Assembly (NCBI GenBank): GCA_947396885.1
Contig: OX377202.1
Location: 106,204,198 to 106,268,197, forward strand
Length of the DNA: 64,000 nt
Source of the DNA: Heligmosomoides polygyrus polygyrus
Taxonomy: Eukaryota > Nematoda > Chromadorea > Rhabditida > Heligmosomidae
Direction: 5' to 3'
The stretch's first letter is position 1. Every line of letters begins with the position of its first letter. This document shows, in pieces, positions 1 to 10,675 of the stretch. Made by a program: the position numbers and the translations under genes. The notes below the pieces were generated by a model, which had not been told where the DNA came from, did not search any database, and saw only the letters and a list, made by a program, of their open reading frames with translations.

Positions 1-279
1 TTATTTTATCACTATTTTTAAGGCACTTATTTTATTTTTGTATCACTTATTTTTTAAGGCGCACAACTTGTGCAAATACGAAATGAAATGCTCTGTTGAG
101 TATTCAATTAGGATTTCCGCTGAATGGATCTAGCACCGTGCACCGTAAAACAAGCACACGCCTACTTGAAATGGTAAGCACTGAACAAAAATCGATAAAT
201 CGATAATCGTCGAGCTGGTTAGTGGCTAGTAGTGAAGAACACCTATCGATCATCACAAATGTGTAAGGCCCCGTTTATA

Positions 280-1559
280 TTAGGTTGTAACGAAATAAAT
301 GGCACTGAACCACTGTAAATTTAAACAGTTAATATCTCGGCTTGTGGGCAAGTTTATTAATCGAAGTAAAAACCTTCTGATTCTACACATCTTTGCCAAC
401 GTGACACAAGCTTTTTGTCCCAGTAGCATAACAATCAGAAGTTCTGGAATTGACGAAATCTTCGAGGGCACTTTCGGCATCCTGTTGGTATTGGAATATT
501 TTCCCTACCAAGAAGTCGCCAAGATGCTTGAAGAACTGGTAGTCTGTTGGGGAGAGGTCGGGAGAAAACGGAGGATGTGGTAGAGTTTCAATGCTCAGCT
601 CATTCAATTTCTGCAACGTCATTCGTGCTACATGGGGGCGAGCATTGTCGTGCAGAAGGAGAACTCGCCTTCGGTTTACCAAGGCCGGCCGGATATCCTT
701 CAACTTTTTCGTCATTTCTTCAATTTCAATGCAGTACTTCTCTGCCGTGATGGATTCACCGGGAGGGAGGAAGCTGTGGTGAATAACTCCCAGCGAACAC
801 CACCATACTGTCACCATTACTTTCTTTTGGTGCAATTCCGGCTTCGCAAAAGCCTTGGGGCTCTCATCGCTGTCCACCCACTGTGCCGATCGTCGCCTGT
901 TGGCGTACATTATCCATTTCTCGTCACAGGTTACGATGCGATCAAGGAATGGGTCCGTTTCGTTCCGTAGAAGCAGTGCGGACGAGATCTCATATCGTCG
1001 GTTTCTTTGCTCCTCAGACAGATCGTGAGGCACCCATCTTTCCAGCTTTCTGGTCTTTCCAATTTCCTTCAGATGCCGGGCAGCTGTGTTGTGACTGACG
1101 CCAAGAACCTTCGCTATCTCCCTGGTACCTTTGTGTGGATCCTCCTCTACCACATCTCTCAGCTTGTCCTCATCAACATCACTATGCCTCCCACGACGTT
1201 CATGTTCTTCCAAGCTCCCATCTCCATTCCGGAACTTCTGATACCAACGATACGCCGTCCGAATTGTGGAACATCCTTGACCGAATGCGGCGTTGATCTT
1301 CTCGTCCGCCTCCTTAGCTGTAGTGCCCAGCTTGAATTCATACAAGTAAATGCCTCGGATTACCCTTTTGTCCGTCTGCAAAAAGTCAATAAAACTCTAA
1401 TGTTTTCCCACTTTTACATAGAAAATTTGGTACTCGCCGGTAGAGAAAGCTTGCGCTTCTAAATGATATGCCACATGTTACGGTTTGTTCTTGATCAAAC
1501 GCGTAAAGACGCACCAAAAAATGGCGCGAGCCAGTGCCATTTAATTCGTTACAACCTAA
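280..1559 (-). mobile_element. mariner transposon, copy 1
   Basis: Inverted ends TTAGGTTGTAACGAA at 280 and its complement ending at 1559 bound a 1280-bp element. The TA target duplication is visible at 278-279. The second TA lies at 1892-1893, because another palindromic element has since inserted exactly at the right end. The element carries one transposase frame on the minus strand and is closely similar over its length to the copy at 39596-40880. Confidence 0.93.
383..1381 (-). CDS. mariner transposase (DD34D), copy 1
   Basis: This 332-residue cut-and-paste transposase would bind the inverted ends of its element and catalyse excision and insertion at TA. The N-terminal third carries a helix-turn-helix region (STIRTAYRWYQKFRNGDGS) and a linker with GRGRHSD-type basic residues. 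The catalytic triad is visible: the D of VTCDEKW, the D of LLHDNARPH, and the D of SPTDY. The last two are separated by 34 residues, which defines the DD34D mariner class. Length is close to the usual ~345 residues. The frame is open throughout, but the C-terminus (ATGTKSLCHVGKDV) differs from copy 2 (ATGIIKLVSRWQ), which points to a small late frameshift. Activity is possible but not shown. Confidence 0.9.
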   Translation of the reverse strand: MQTDKRVIRGIYLYEFKLGTTAKEADEKINAAFGQGCSTIRTAYRWYQKFRNGDGSLEEHERRGRHSDVDEDKLRDVVEEDPHKGTREIAKVLGVSHNTAARHLKEIGKTRKLERWVPHDLSEEQRNRRYEISSALLLRNETDPFLDRIVTCDEKWIMYANRRRSAQWVDSDESPKAFAKPELHQKKVMVTVWWCSLGVIHHSFLPPGESITAEKYCIEIEEMTKKLKDIRPALVNRRRVLLLHDNARPHVARMTLQKLNELSIETLPHPPFSPDLSPTDYQFFKHLGDFLVGKIFQYQQDAESALEDFVNSRTSDCYATGTKSLCHVGKDV

Positions 1560-1888
1560 AGGCCCATGCACACTTCTGCGACAGCGCGGCGCGGCCATGA
1601 TGAAGCATAGGGCCGCGACGGCCGCGGCGCGACACTGCGACACGTGCCGCAGGGTGGGGGTATGCACACTCTTGCGGCTGTCGCGGCGGCTATCGCAGGC
1701 GACGTCGCGCTGAGTGCCGCAGGCTGGAATGGTTCAAATCATTCTTGGTGGCGCGACATGCACGGGAACATCGGCCTCGTTGCCTATAACGATGCTCTAA
1801 CTCGACCGCGCTGCGACCGCCGGACATCGCGGAGGTAGCCGTCGCTCCTCTTGCCGCGCCGCGGTGTCGCAGAAGTGTGCATGGGCCT
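1560..1888. mobile_element. Palindromic MITE inserted at the mariner end (TAA target)
   Basis: This 329-bp element begins AGGCCCATGCACACTTCTGC and ends with the near-perfect complement. It is flanked by TAA at 1557-1559 and 1889-1891. The left TAA is the last three bases of the mariner. The interior is very GC-rich and repeats cgcgg/ccgcg motifs. There is no coding potential. Confidence 0.8.
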
Positions 1889-2486
1889 TAATACTTCCAT
1901 CGCCGGGCGACGCGATTCGAACGGAGCGACGCGTCCCATCGCGTCGCGCTGTTTTGGACGACGATGAGCATTCCGAACATCGGGTGACGTGGTCACGCGA
2001 CCACGCACAATTGCGTAGTGTACGCACGACTACGTACTACGTACAGGTGTAAGTCTACACTGCGAGGATCAGCTGAGCAGCAATACCGCGCCCCAATCCA
2101 CCGCGAACAGTCGCATCGCACCCATTTCGAGAGCGACGCGATCGGCCGCGAGTTCACGCGATTCATTCCCACCGGCTGGCGTCGACGCTGGGCGATCAAT
2201 CAATTTGGCCTCAATTCATACCCATCGCGTCGCTCGTCGTCGAAGTATAAACGAGGCCTAGTGCCCATTTCGATCGGTGAACCTTAAGCTGCAATGCCGG
2301 TCCAACGGTGAACGGATTATCCCCCCCCCCCCCTTCTATTATTAGGTGATAAGGAACGTTTCCCGCCGCTCACTTTGGCGTTGCGCCAAACTTCTGATAA
2401 GTTCTGGAACCTTCTGCCAATAACGCATATACAAGCTGACCCGTCACCTACATTTACCACTATTGTCGTCATACTCCGTAACGAAT

Positions 2487-3418
2487 ATGGCAGAGAAAAT
2501 CGTTCTGGACTGAGAAAAAACAAATTTTACTGCTGCTTTACGAGTTCAAAAAGCAAAGCAGTGCAAGAGTGGTGGTGGATAACACATGCAGAACGATCGG
2601 TCCCACCACTGTCCCCTACAACACAGTGAAAGTATGGCTCCGGAAGTTCAAGAAGAGAGACCTTCGCTCGGAGGACCGGCCACGGTCTGGAAGGCCAGCT
2701 GCGGCGAGGAGCGCCTTTTAGAGCTAGCTCAGGAGGATCCCCGATGTTGCACCCGTGAACTGGCAGAGGAACTCGAGTGCAGTCACACCACCATGACTCA
2801 ATACCTGCGTGGCCGGGAAGACGTGCAGATATAGTGCATGGATACCGCATGAATTAGCGGCCGTCAGCTACAGATGCGCGAGGATGTGAACTTCTTGACT
2901 TTACGGCGGAATTTTTCTAGGCTCAAGAACCTGGTCCTTGGCGACGAAGAAAGGGGGGGGGGGGGCCTGCGTTAACCACATGCGAAAGCGTCAATGGCTC
3001 AGTCGCGACGAAGCAGGAATTCCCACGCCAGGACCGGAGCTTCACTCAAAAAGGTGTTGATCAGTGTCTGGTAGAGTTGCAAAGGAGTCATTCACTGGGA
3101 GCTGCTACCTGCAGACACTACTGTCACTAGCGAAGTCTACTGTAAGCAGTTGCATCTTCTTCCTTCACGACAATGCGCGTCCACACGTTGCGAAGGAGAT
3201 TCAGAAGAAACTCCAGTGCTTCGGATGGCATGCTCTGGCCCACCTACGTATTCACAGAACCTTGCTCCAACGAACTACCATCAGTTTTTTCCGTTGTTGA
3301 ACCATCTGCGGAGAAACAATTCGACGACAGGGAGCAACTTGAAAAGTGCCTCGCTGAGTTTTTATCGTCAAAACCCCAGGAATTCTATAGAAGTGGGATC
3401 TACAAACTAAATGCCTGA
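2487..3418 (+). pseudogene. Decayed mariner-family transposase, a different lineage
   Basis: Conceptual translation needs several frame changes. An N-terminal helix-turn-helix part is readable (LLYEFKKQSS, then VKVWLRKFKKRDLRSEDRP, then RSGRPAA). Around 3155-3240 there is HDNARPHVAKEIQKKLQ, the region of the second catalytic aspartate. Next comes LAPTNYHQF, where the expected third catalytic D reads N. The C-terminus FYRSGIYKLNA at 3390-3418 is the usual mariner end. The central third, with the first catalytic aspartate, is missing or unrecognisable, and a G13 tract lies at 2953-2965. It is a dead relic, not closely related to the two intact mariner copies. Confidence 0.75.
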
Positions 3419-3584
3419 CAAGTGTCAGTATGTTGCAGATAATAACGGTGCATATGTTCGTTAGTTGTTGTATGTATGGAAAGAGAGAAATAATTTTGAA
3501 AAAGAAACGCACAAGCACGAAACGTAAAAATGCATAAAATGCAATTTTGAAAAAAAAACGCGGAAAGGAAGCTGTCAGAAGGAT

Positions 3585-4030
3585 GTTTATTGCGATCAAA
3601 ACTCTTGCGCCACGCGGGACTCGAACCTGCACTTGCTGCTTTCCCGGCAGCGATGCTACGCCTTACACCACCAGCCGAACACAACTTTGAGCGAACAGAA
3701 CATCCACGATATCTTCCTAGAAGCAATCACACCTATCAGCACTCATCCATGATATCGGGATATCGGGTGTAAGGCCTAGTTTATAGTTGCACCGCTGTGC
3801 GGCGCGGCAACATGGTCGGAACAGCTATCGATCGGACGACCCGAAAAATCGATATCTATGGCGATCGTGGTACCGCGTCGCACAGCGGCGCAAGTATAAA
3901 CTAGGGCCCATCGCTGCCCGGAATGCAGAAGGTGCGGGTTCGAGTCCCGTCTGGCGCAAGAGTTTTGATCGCAACAAAACATCATTCTAACAGCTTCTAT
4001 CTTCTATAACAGCTACTTCAGGCTTAAGCG
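3585..4030. repeat. Foldback element with tRNA-like arms, interrupted by a MITE
   Basis: The left arm (about 3590-3680, minus strand) and right arm (about 3907-4000, plus strand) are imperfect complements. Each contains a tRNA-like stretch with a good B-box (GGTTCGAGTCCCG) and the shared tail AGTTTTGATCGCAACAAA. The anticodon arm does not fold into a convincing tRNA, so I call it a tRNA-derived repeat, not a functional tRNA. The right arm is broken in its A-box-like region by the palindromic element at 3773-3908. Confidence 0.65.
3773..3908. mobile_element. Palindromic MITE, CTAGTTTATA type
   Basis: This 136-bp element has ends GGCCTAGTTTATA and TATAAACTAGGGCC and an interior containing ATCGATATCTATGGC. 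It follows TAA at 3770-3772. The right flank (CAT) does not restore TAA, so a few bases may have been lost. It belongs to the same family as 52928-53061 and 62989-63110. Confidence 0.75.
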
Positions 4031-4129
4031 AAAATGAAAAACGCGGAATATTTTCCTTACAACCTAATATCAGGCCTAATACCACTCCACAACGTCAAGA
4101 AAAACCTGCAGCCGTTAGCTCCTATGACG

Positions 4130-4527
4130 ACTCGATTATGAAACGTCGGTGGTCTGCAACGGTGCATGATTACACAGCAGTCGTCTGGAACTGTAAGCAA
4201 TTTAGTCAGGAGCAGTACACCTCGTCACTTGCATTGAATGCAAGGAGGAATACATTGGTGAGACGGGCGGACGGCTTTGGCTAAGGGTGAAGGAGCATGT
4301 GGAGTCATCAGATGCAAAGTCGCTACACCCTTGGGGGAGCAGAGGCTACGAAGTCATCGTGGCGCAGTGGTTGGGGTGGCGGTGACGATCCTGGCTCGCG
4401 AGGTCGACATCACAGCGCGCAAGGCCCTGGAGGCGCTGTGGATTGCGTTCAAGAACTCCGCCATCAACAGGAAGGAGGAATGGGTGGCCATAACACAGGA
4501 GCTGGCCCCATTTGTCGCCCCCTGTAG
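4130..4527 (+). pseudogene. GIY-YIG endonuclease domain relic of a Penelope-like element
   Basis: From about 4212 the + strand reads VTCIECKEEYIGETGGRL and then RVKEHVESSD. This is the EYIGET-type core of the GIY-YIG domain found at the C-terminus of Penelope-like retroelements. Near 4315 the frame changes. It continues TPLGEQRLRSH, VTILAREVDITARKALEALW and NRKEEWVAITQELAPF, the usual second half of the domain. The upstream zinc-knuckle-like part is eroded and holds a stop. The frameshift and missing reverse transcriptase make it non-functional. Confidence 0.75.
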
Positions 4528-5838
4528 GCCTGACCCCGGAAAGCGCCAGCTAGAAGGTCGCCAAGGGGCCGCTGACCCGAAGAGGAGCGTGTTTCGCGCG
4601 TGTTGTACGTCCGCGCCGACCTGCGTGAGATACGCCGCCGACTCCGCGCCGCTATCACTACGGCGTCGCCGGGGATCCCATCCCGCGTGACGACAAGAGG
4701 AGTACTCGCAGACACACACCGGCCCCTGGTGGCCGCAGCGGCTGTGAGCGAAAGTCCCTGGACCCGTGGCCGAAACGGCCGTCCCCCAGGGGGAAACCGC
4801 AACGGGAATTGTCCCAGCAAAGTAACGCTCCCCGTCGAACAGCATAGGGCTTACTCTGTCTGTCTCGCACTTTTTGGATCTGGTTGCTCTGGGATGAGCC
4901 ATGCACTTTGACCTAGCGCTTCTAATGGCTCTCAGTGATTGACTGCGACCTCTCACTGAGCATCTCTGACAGACAAACGGCGCTTTATCATTTGTGGGGA
5001 ACTCGATTCGGCACAGGAGACGCGGAAGTGAACCACGTGTAGAATCGACGAATGCAATCTACGCTGTCCTTCGGGCGAAAAGAAAGCACAGACTGCTTTC
5101 CACGACGAACTTCAGCCGTTCTTTCGCTCTCTTCTGCCATTTGCACGCCAAAAGGGTTGATCGAGATGATTCTCCTTTGGAGGAGCTGCTAACATCAGTG
5201 GTGTTTCTGATTCCACTCAGCCTATCGCTACCTGCCTGCAGAATAACTCTACACCGAATTCCCTAGGCTCTTGGCCGTATCAGATTACGACTTATCCAGT
5301 GAGAAAGGGAAGACTTCAGGCTTTCTGTTCGAAAACGGCAGCTAAATTGATCGTGAACCACTTTTGAAAGCGTTTCCTATTAGTATTCTACACGGAGGAG
5401 GCCACCCTGTCCGTGTTTTTCTCGCGGTGTCCCCTCCGACTAGGAAAGATCCACAGGTTTTTCTGATCGCATCGTGAATTTTGGCTTCAGTCGCGATGCG
5501 GAACCATGTAGCTGCTTTCCTTCGAAGAACATCATCAGCCAACGATATCAAAGTGCTTCTTAAAGTCTCCCCAGCTCAGAAATTTTTACATTTTCTCTTC
5601 TAAAAAATCTCACAATGGCCATTGTTGACAATATTCAGTCTCAAAAATTGTCTCAAAAATTTATACACTGTTTGAAAGGTGATAAATTTGCTCGAACTAA
5701 AGGCACTGAGGAAGTTCAGAACTCAGCAATGAAAGCTTAAGAAAATGGAAGTTCTCTGACCTATAAGCGGTGTGGATTGTGCCGTGCACTCGTCTGAAAT
5801 TTTACATTTTACCCTCGATTGATTGTGTTTCGCTTGAA
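4528..5838. other. No recognisable gene
   Basis: The first part (to about 4760) is GC-rich with a CCCAGGGGGAAACC-like palindromic look. The rest is mixed composition. Short open frames on both strands show no motif I recognise. The last ~130 bp (5700-5838) resemble the edge of the foldback repeats that follow. Confidence 0.5.
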
Positions 5839-6130
5839 TAAAGGATAAGGATAAAGGACCGCGTTACTCAATCCTTCTGGGATGCGCCAGCGCACTCTAC
5901 TTCTACGGGATGTCGTGGAGGCGATTTGAATGCGTATTTGGCCATACAATGACTTGCGGTGGCCGGCCGATGATCAAGTCAGCGCTTTATCCTTCCCAGA
6001 CAAGTCTGGTACCAATTCACCGACCCCGGAGGGATGGAAGGCTTGATTGGCCTGGGCGGGAAATCCGAACCAGGAACCTGGTATCGGGTGCACGCGGCAG
6101 CCGGCGCCTCCGACTGCGCTACACGCGCCC
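5839..6130 (-). repeat. tRNA-derived SINE (TTTATCC tail), copy 1
   Basis: Read on the minus strand it begins GGGCGCGTGTAGCGCAG (A-box-like) and has a B-box-like CTGGTTCGGATTTCC about 50 bp on. A ~200-bp conserved body follows, ending in repeats of TTTATCC. Copies of this ~300-bp family occur about ten times in the window in both orientations. The open frames inside it are by-products of the repeat and not genes. Confidence 0.85.
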
Positions 6131-6269
6131 TTCGCTTGAATACATGTTATAATTTCTTCACAAAGTTTACATTTTGATTGATTTTTGCTTTTTTAAAGAT
6201 TTAAAACTTAAAAACACACCACGGCTTGCGTAAATGCAGGTCCCCTAAAAGATGCAGGTGTTATTTGGA

Positions 6270-7315
6270 AGGTTCTAACATTGCTGCTAGTGGAGCTTTT
6301 GAAGACGCTTGAGACTATATGAGAGCACGGGGTAGTGAAATTTCTGCGGCGTGTAAATAGTCAAGATTGCGCCATGCACCGCCTGAAACCTTGCATTACA
6401 GGCTCTATTGATTGTGCTGAATGATTGTTACAATCTTTGAGCTGTGCTATGTTTCTTTTAACGTTTAGGACTTGACAGTGCTCTACAACTTTATGTAAGC
6501 CCTGAACATCTTTAGAACCTTTAGTATCAGCAATGGTATGGCGTCTGAATCTATCCTAGTCCGTGGGAGGGGCACATAACTAAAATGTATGTAACAAAAT
6601 AAATTGGGACTTACCGAGCGGCTCCTAGAGAAGAAGAAACGACCTGAAAAAAGAAAAAACGAAGGAACAAACAAAACAAAAATAAAATAAAATCGGTTTT
6701 ACAACCGTTTCGGCGGGAAAAGGACGACGCAGTGGAGGCATGCCGCGTGCTGACCACCGCTTGACATGTTATAACCAGGATCTAATATGGTGAATAGGGC
6801 GCATGAGGCCGCATGCTGCGTGCTGACTGCCGTCTGACATGTTAGAACCAGGATCTAACATGGTGAGGAGGAGGCATAACTTTGCCGGCTTACAACCGCA
6901 GCGAAAACAAATGTAATTTTTCGTTCGTTTGTTTTCTATAAGTCCCAATTCATTTCGTTACATTCATTTTAGTTATGTGACCCCCCCAGACTAGGATAGA
7001 TCCTGGCGTTTCATACAGTGCTTCTGTTTTTGAGGGCACCATGTCACAAGTTGCCACAAGCTTTAGTACGCTGTCAAGTTCTAAGCATTAGAAGAAGCAC
7101 AGCACACATTAATATGGTCAATTAATTTCAATTAGCAAGACTATAACAAGCCTTAAGTCCATGCACAATTAATCGAGTATGAAATGCAAGGTTTCAGGCG
7201 AGCGCATGGCGCAATCTCGACTATTTGCACGCCACAGAAATCTCGTCGCCCCGTGAAATCTCGTCATCTCATAAGAGTCTTGAACGTCTTTAGAAGCTTC
7301 ACTAGCAGCAATGTT
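6270..7315. repeat. Long foldback repeat with an internal MITE, unit 1
   Basis: The outer arms are inverted: TTGCTGCTAGTGGAGCTTTT near 6280 against the complement of AGCTTCACTAGCAGCAATG near 7295. The inner arms share the complementary stretch around GATTGCGCCATGC (6366) and GCATGGCGCAATC (7205). A second inverted element (6549-7002) sits near the centre. The same foldback without this insertion occurs at 7765-8350. No coding potential is visible. Confidence 0.75.
6549..7002. mobile_element. MITE with ATCTATCCTAGTC ends
   Basis: The ends ATCTATCCTAGTCCGTGG and the complementary GACTAGGATAGAT enclose inverted sub-ends (ACATAACTAAAATG against CATTTTAGTTATGTGA). Related ends occur at 25078-25265 and 33923-34297. 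The interior is A-rich on one side with a run of aaaaacgaaggaacaaac-like sequence and has no reading frame of note. Confidence 0.65.
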
Positions 7316-7617
7316 AAAGGATAAAGGATAAAGGATAAAGCACCTCGTTACTCAATCCCTTTTGGGATGCGCCACGCATTCTACTTCTACGGGATATCGT
7401 GGATGCGATTTGAATGCGTATTTGGCCATACAATGACTTGCGGTGGCCAGCCGATGTTCAAGTCAGTGCTTTACCCTTCCCAGACAAGTCTGGTACCAAT
7501 TCACCGACCCCGGAGAGATGGAAGGCTTGGTTGGCCTGGGCGGGAAATTCGAACCAGGAACCTGGTATCGGGTGCACGCGGCAGCCGGCGCCTCCTCCGA
7601 CTGCGCTACACGCGCCC
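7316..7617 (-). repeat. tRNA-derived SINE (TTTATCC tail), copy 2
   Basis: This copy has the same structure as copy 1, with the tail at 7316-7340 and the tRNA-like head at about 7550-7617. Together with the following foldback it repeats the arrangement at 5839-7315, so the SINE plus foldback probably duplicated as a block. Confidence 0.85.
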
Positions 7618-7764
7618 TTCGCTTGAATACATGTCATAATTTCTTCACAAAGTATACATTTTGATTGATTTTTGCTTTTTTGAAGATATAAAACTTAAAA
7701 ACACACCACGGCTTGCAAAAATGCAGGTTTCCTAAAAAATGCAGGTGCTGTTTGGAAGGTTCTA

Positions 7765-8350
7765 ACATTGCTGCTAGTAGAGCATTTGAAGATGTTCGAA
7801 ACTCATATGAAAGCATAGGGTGACGAGATTTCTGTGGCGTGCAGATAGTCAAGATTGCGCCATGCCCCCGCCTGAAACCTTGCATTTCAGACTCGATTGA
7901 TTCTGCATGGACTGAATTCTTGCTACAATCTTGTTATTGATCGACCACATCAACTCGTGCTGTGCTTCTTTTAACGTTTAGGACTTGACAGTGCTCTACA
8001 ACTTTATATATACCCTAGACATCTTTAAAACCTCTAGTATCAACAATGGTATGGTGTTTCATATAGTGCTTCTGTTTTTTGGGGTACCATGCCACAAGTT
8101 GCTACAAGTTTTAGCAGTGTCAAGTCCTAAACGCTAAAAGAAGCACAGCACACGTTAATATAGCCAACTAACTTCAATTAACAAGATTGTGACAAGAATT
8201 CAGCGCATGCGGAATCAATCGAGTCGGAAATGCAAGGTTTCAGGTGGGAGCATGGCGCAATCTTGCCTAATTGCACGCCACAGACATCTCGTTACCCTGT
8301 GCTCTCATAAGAGACTCGAACGTCTTTAAAAGCTTCACTAGCAGCAATGT
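7765..8350. repeat. Long foldback repeat, unit 2
   Basis: Arms of roughly 260 bp are inverted about a centre near 8050. One arm contains GTGCTGTGCTTCTTTTAACG (about 7957) and the other AGAAGCACAGCAC (about 8140). The motif GCGCCATGC / GCATGGCGC recurs in both arms (7858, 8250). This is the version of the 6270-7315 foldback without the central insertion. Confidence 0.75.
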
Positions 8351-8355
8351 TAGAT

Positions 8356-8653
8356 GATAAAGGATAAAGGACAAAAGACGGCGTTACTCAATCCCGTTTG
8401 GGATGCGCCACGCACTCTACTTCTCCGGGATATCGTGGAGGTGATTTGAATGCGTATTTGGCAATACAATGACTTGCGGTGGCCAGTCGATGAACAAGTC
8501 AGCGCTCTATCCTTCCCAGACAAGTCTGGTACCAATTCACCGACCCCGGAGGGATGGAAGGCTTGATTGGCCTGGGCGGGAAATCCGAACCAGGAACCTG
8601 GTATCGGGTGCACGCGACAGTCGGCGCCTTCTCCGACTGCGCCACACGCGCCA
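8356..8653 (-). repeat. tRNA-derived SINE (TTTATCC tail), copy 3
   Basis: This is the third SINE of the block series, tail at 8356-8378 and head ending near 8653. It is followed by about 300 bp (8654-8950) that matches one arm of the foldback. Confidence 0.85.
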
Positions 8654-8950
8654 GCTGCAATGTTAGAACCTTTCAAATAGTGCCTGCATTTATTAGGACA
8701 CCCTGCATTTTTGCTGTTGTGTGTTTTAAAGTTTTAAACCTCAAAAGAAGCACAAAGCAATCGATACGGCCACTTTACAAGTGTTCAAGCAAAACTCAAT
8801 CATTCGAGTGAAAAATGCAAGGTTTCAGACGAGTGCATGGCGCAATCCATACCGCCCGTACGTCAGAAAACTTCAATTTTCCTGCGCTTCCATATGAGCC
8901 TTTAACTTCTCCAGTACCTTTCAAACAGTGTATACATTTTTTTGAGACGC

Positions 8951-9896
8951 CTTGTACATTAGTTTGTTATATAATAATTATTCTGAGTTTTATAGTTCAA
9001 TTTTATCCATACCACTAAGGTAGAAATTCCACTGATCGATTTTTCGGTACTTGTAGGGAATCGGGCACTCGTGCGTGGAAGGAATTCAAGCATGTGACCT
9101 ATCTATCGCACTTTTGCCAGAATTGACCACATCCTGGAGTTCCTCTCCTTGCTCTGCGTCATCGGAGGACAGCTCAGAACCTATCCAAGGCATTTCTAGA
9201 CACCTTCGGTTTCGCTTCCCTGTAAGAGCCGATTTTTCTTTGGCTTACTAGCCACCAAATTCAGATGGTCTAGGAGAAGTTCTTCCTTTTACAACATTCC
9301 GCATTCCAAAAACGCTCTCGATATCAAGGCGATAACACCAGCATGATAAGCGCGCCGGATGACGTCAGTGATAGCGAAGCTGAAGCTCCTTCTGGGTCGA
9401 TGAAGAGAACAGATGGCCGTTTCTCAGCCGTAAGAGGACCGACGGCGGGAATATGGAGACATCTGTCCTCCTCGATCCTAGGCAATACAGATCCTATTCT
9501 GAAGGTTTGCTACGCACTGGCTTCTGAAGGATCGGCTATGCATTTTGCTGGCTCTTGAGCAATGATTCTTCTGTAAAGCCTTCTTTGAAGCAGATGCCTG
9601 CCTTCGCAGTCGTGACACGACGACTACAATCCTTGAAGGACGAATTCTTCACCTTCCAAATGCACTTCGAATTGTCCTTCAATATAAGGCGTGCACTGAA
9701 CATGACCGTGACACACCGACCAACAAGAAATCTCAAACGCGTTATCTCCTCCAACACATTCTTCCGCTACCTTCTTGACCAAAGACGGGTGGAATTTCTC
9801 TCTTCTGATTTCTGATTCGTTGGCGGTTCTGGGGAAATTCCCCCTGTTTTCTAGGAAAATGAACCAAATTAGATCAGAAAACAGAAATAAACAACC
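8951..9896. other. No recognisable gene
   Basis: Mixed-composition DNA with open frames up to 86 codons on both strands (for example 9343-9558 and 9555-9815). None has a recognisable domain, and no convincing splice-bounded exon was seen. I cannot exclude an unrecognised exon. Confidence 0.4.
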
Positions 9897-10004
9897 AGGG
9901 GCAGATTCATCAACCGCTTACCGCCCTTTAACGGTGAAAATACCGCCAAACCGCCTGATATGGCACTCATCAGCATCAGGTTTGGCGGTATTTTCACCGC
10001 CCCT
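9897..10004. mobile_element. Palindromic MITE, GATTCATCAACCGCTTACCG type
   Basis: Starts at GGGGCAGATTCATCAACCGC and folds on itself through GGTGAAAATACCGCCAAACC and its complement. The right end (CACCGCCCCTGG) lacks the GATTCATCAA part, so this copy is slightly deleted. Related copies are at 10545-10675 and 57811-58085. Confidence 0.7.
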
Positions 10005-10544
10005 GGTCAGAGACCATTAGCCCATTCGTAACCGATGAGTAAGCCCATAGGATCAAGTAGCTCATGTCGTTCGAGCGATCGTTTGAAATTTTCCGTTTTC
10101 TGATTTTTTCGTTTTCTGGCGTTTTTGACTTATATTTTTTCGCGTGTACAAATTTGCCTACTGTCAAGTGCATGGCGCATTCATTCTAGAGACGTGCCAT
10201 CGCTGTGCTGCCTTTCCCGGTCGATATCGTATAGTCAACACGTGGCTCAAAACACGTGATTGCGATCGGCCGATAGTCACGATAATCCCCAGAATCCTCG
10301 TCGGGGACGATGCCGACGGCAGCAGAGGTGTCCCAGGCAATTCGGCCTGTTGATGGCCCTCTATGTCCATTCCTATCCGCTCCAGCTATCAGATGAGGTG
10401 AGATTCCTACGAATCGCTCGGTCGGAAGGAGCGTCGAAGGAAGACAAAGCGCTCCATTGTTTTCGGTACGGTCGCTTATCGGACTATCCGCCATCAGACG
10501 TCTCAGACGCCTCGTCTCCAACCTACACACTGCCTGGTTCCCTG

Positions 10545-10675
10545 GAGCCAGATTCATCAACCGTTCACCGCCCTCTAACGGTGAAAATACCGCCAAACCC
10601 GACATTGACGAATGTCATATCAGGGGGTTTGGTGGGGTATTTTCACCGTTAGAGAGCGGTAAGCGATTGATGACC
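10545..10675. mobile_element. Palindromic MITE, CTG target duplication
   Basis: This 131-bp element begins GAGCCAGATTCATCAACCG and ends in the complement ATTGATGACC. CTG at 10542-10544 and 10676-10678 is the target duplication. The interior carries CGGTGAAAATACCGCC and its inverted partner. Confidence 0.8.

Larger units (their letters stand above)
267..2258. mobile_element. Palindromic PIF/Harbinger-like MITE, split by mariner and a second MITE
   Basis: The left end, GGCCCCGTTTATA after a TAA at 264-266, is separated from the rest of the element by a mariner (280-1559) and a smaller palindrome (1560-1888). The body resumes at 1894 with CTTCCATCG and ends at 2258 in a matching inverted end (GTATAAACGAGGCC), followed by TAG where TAA would be expected. 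The body at 1894-2258 matches, in reverse orientation, the uninterrupted 384-bp element at 61213-61596, which confirms the reconstruction. No transposase is encoded, so it would be a non-autonomous element. Assignment to PIF/Harbinger is inferred from the 3-bp TWA-type target and the GGCC(C) ends. Confidence 0.75.

Noticed and set aside
4277..4690. A 137-codon gene
   Set aside because: The front is the second half of a GIY-YIG domain in a shifted frame, and the rest runs into unrelated GC-rich DNA. It is part of a retroelement relic.
5910..6152. Open frame of 80 codons with near-identical relatives at 7367, 8469, 19549, 23774, 28463 and 41026
   Set aside because: All lie within copies of the tRNA-derived SINE, in the antisense direction to its tRNA-like head. 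The frames are conserved only because the repeat is, and they have no protein features.
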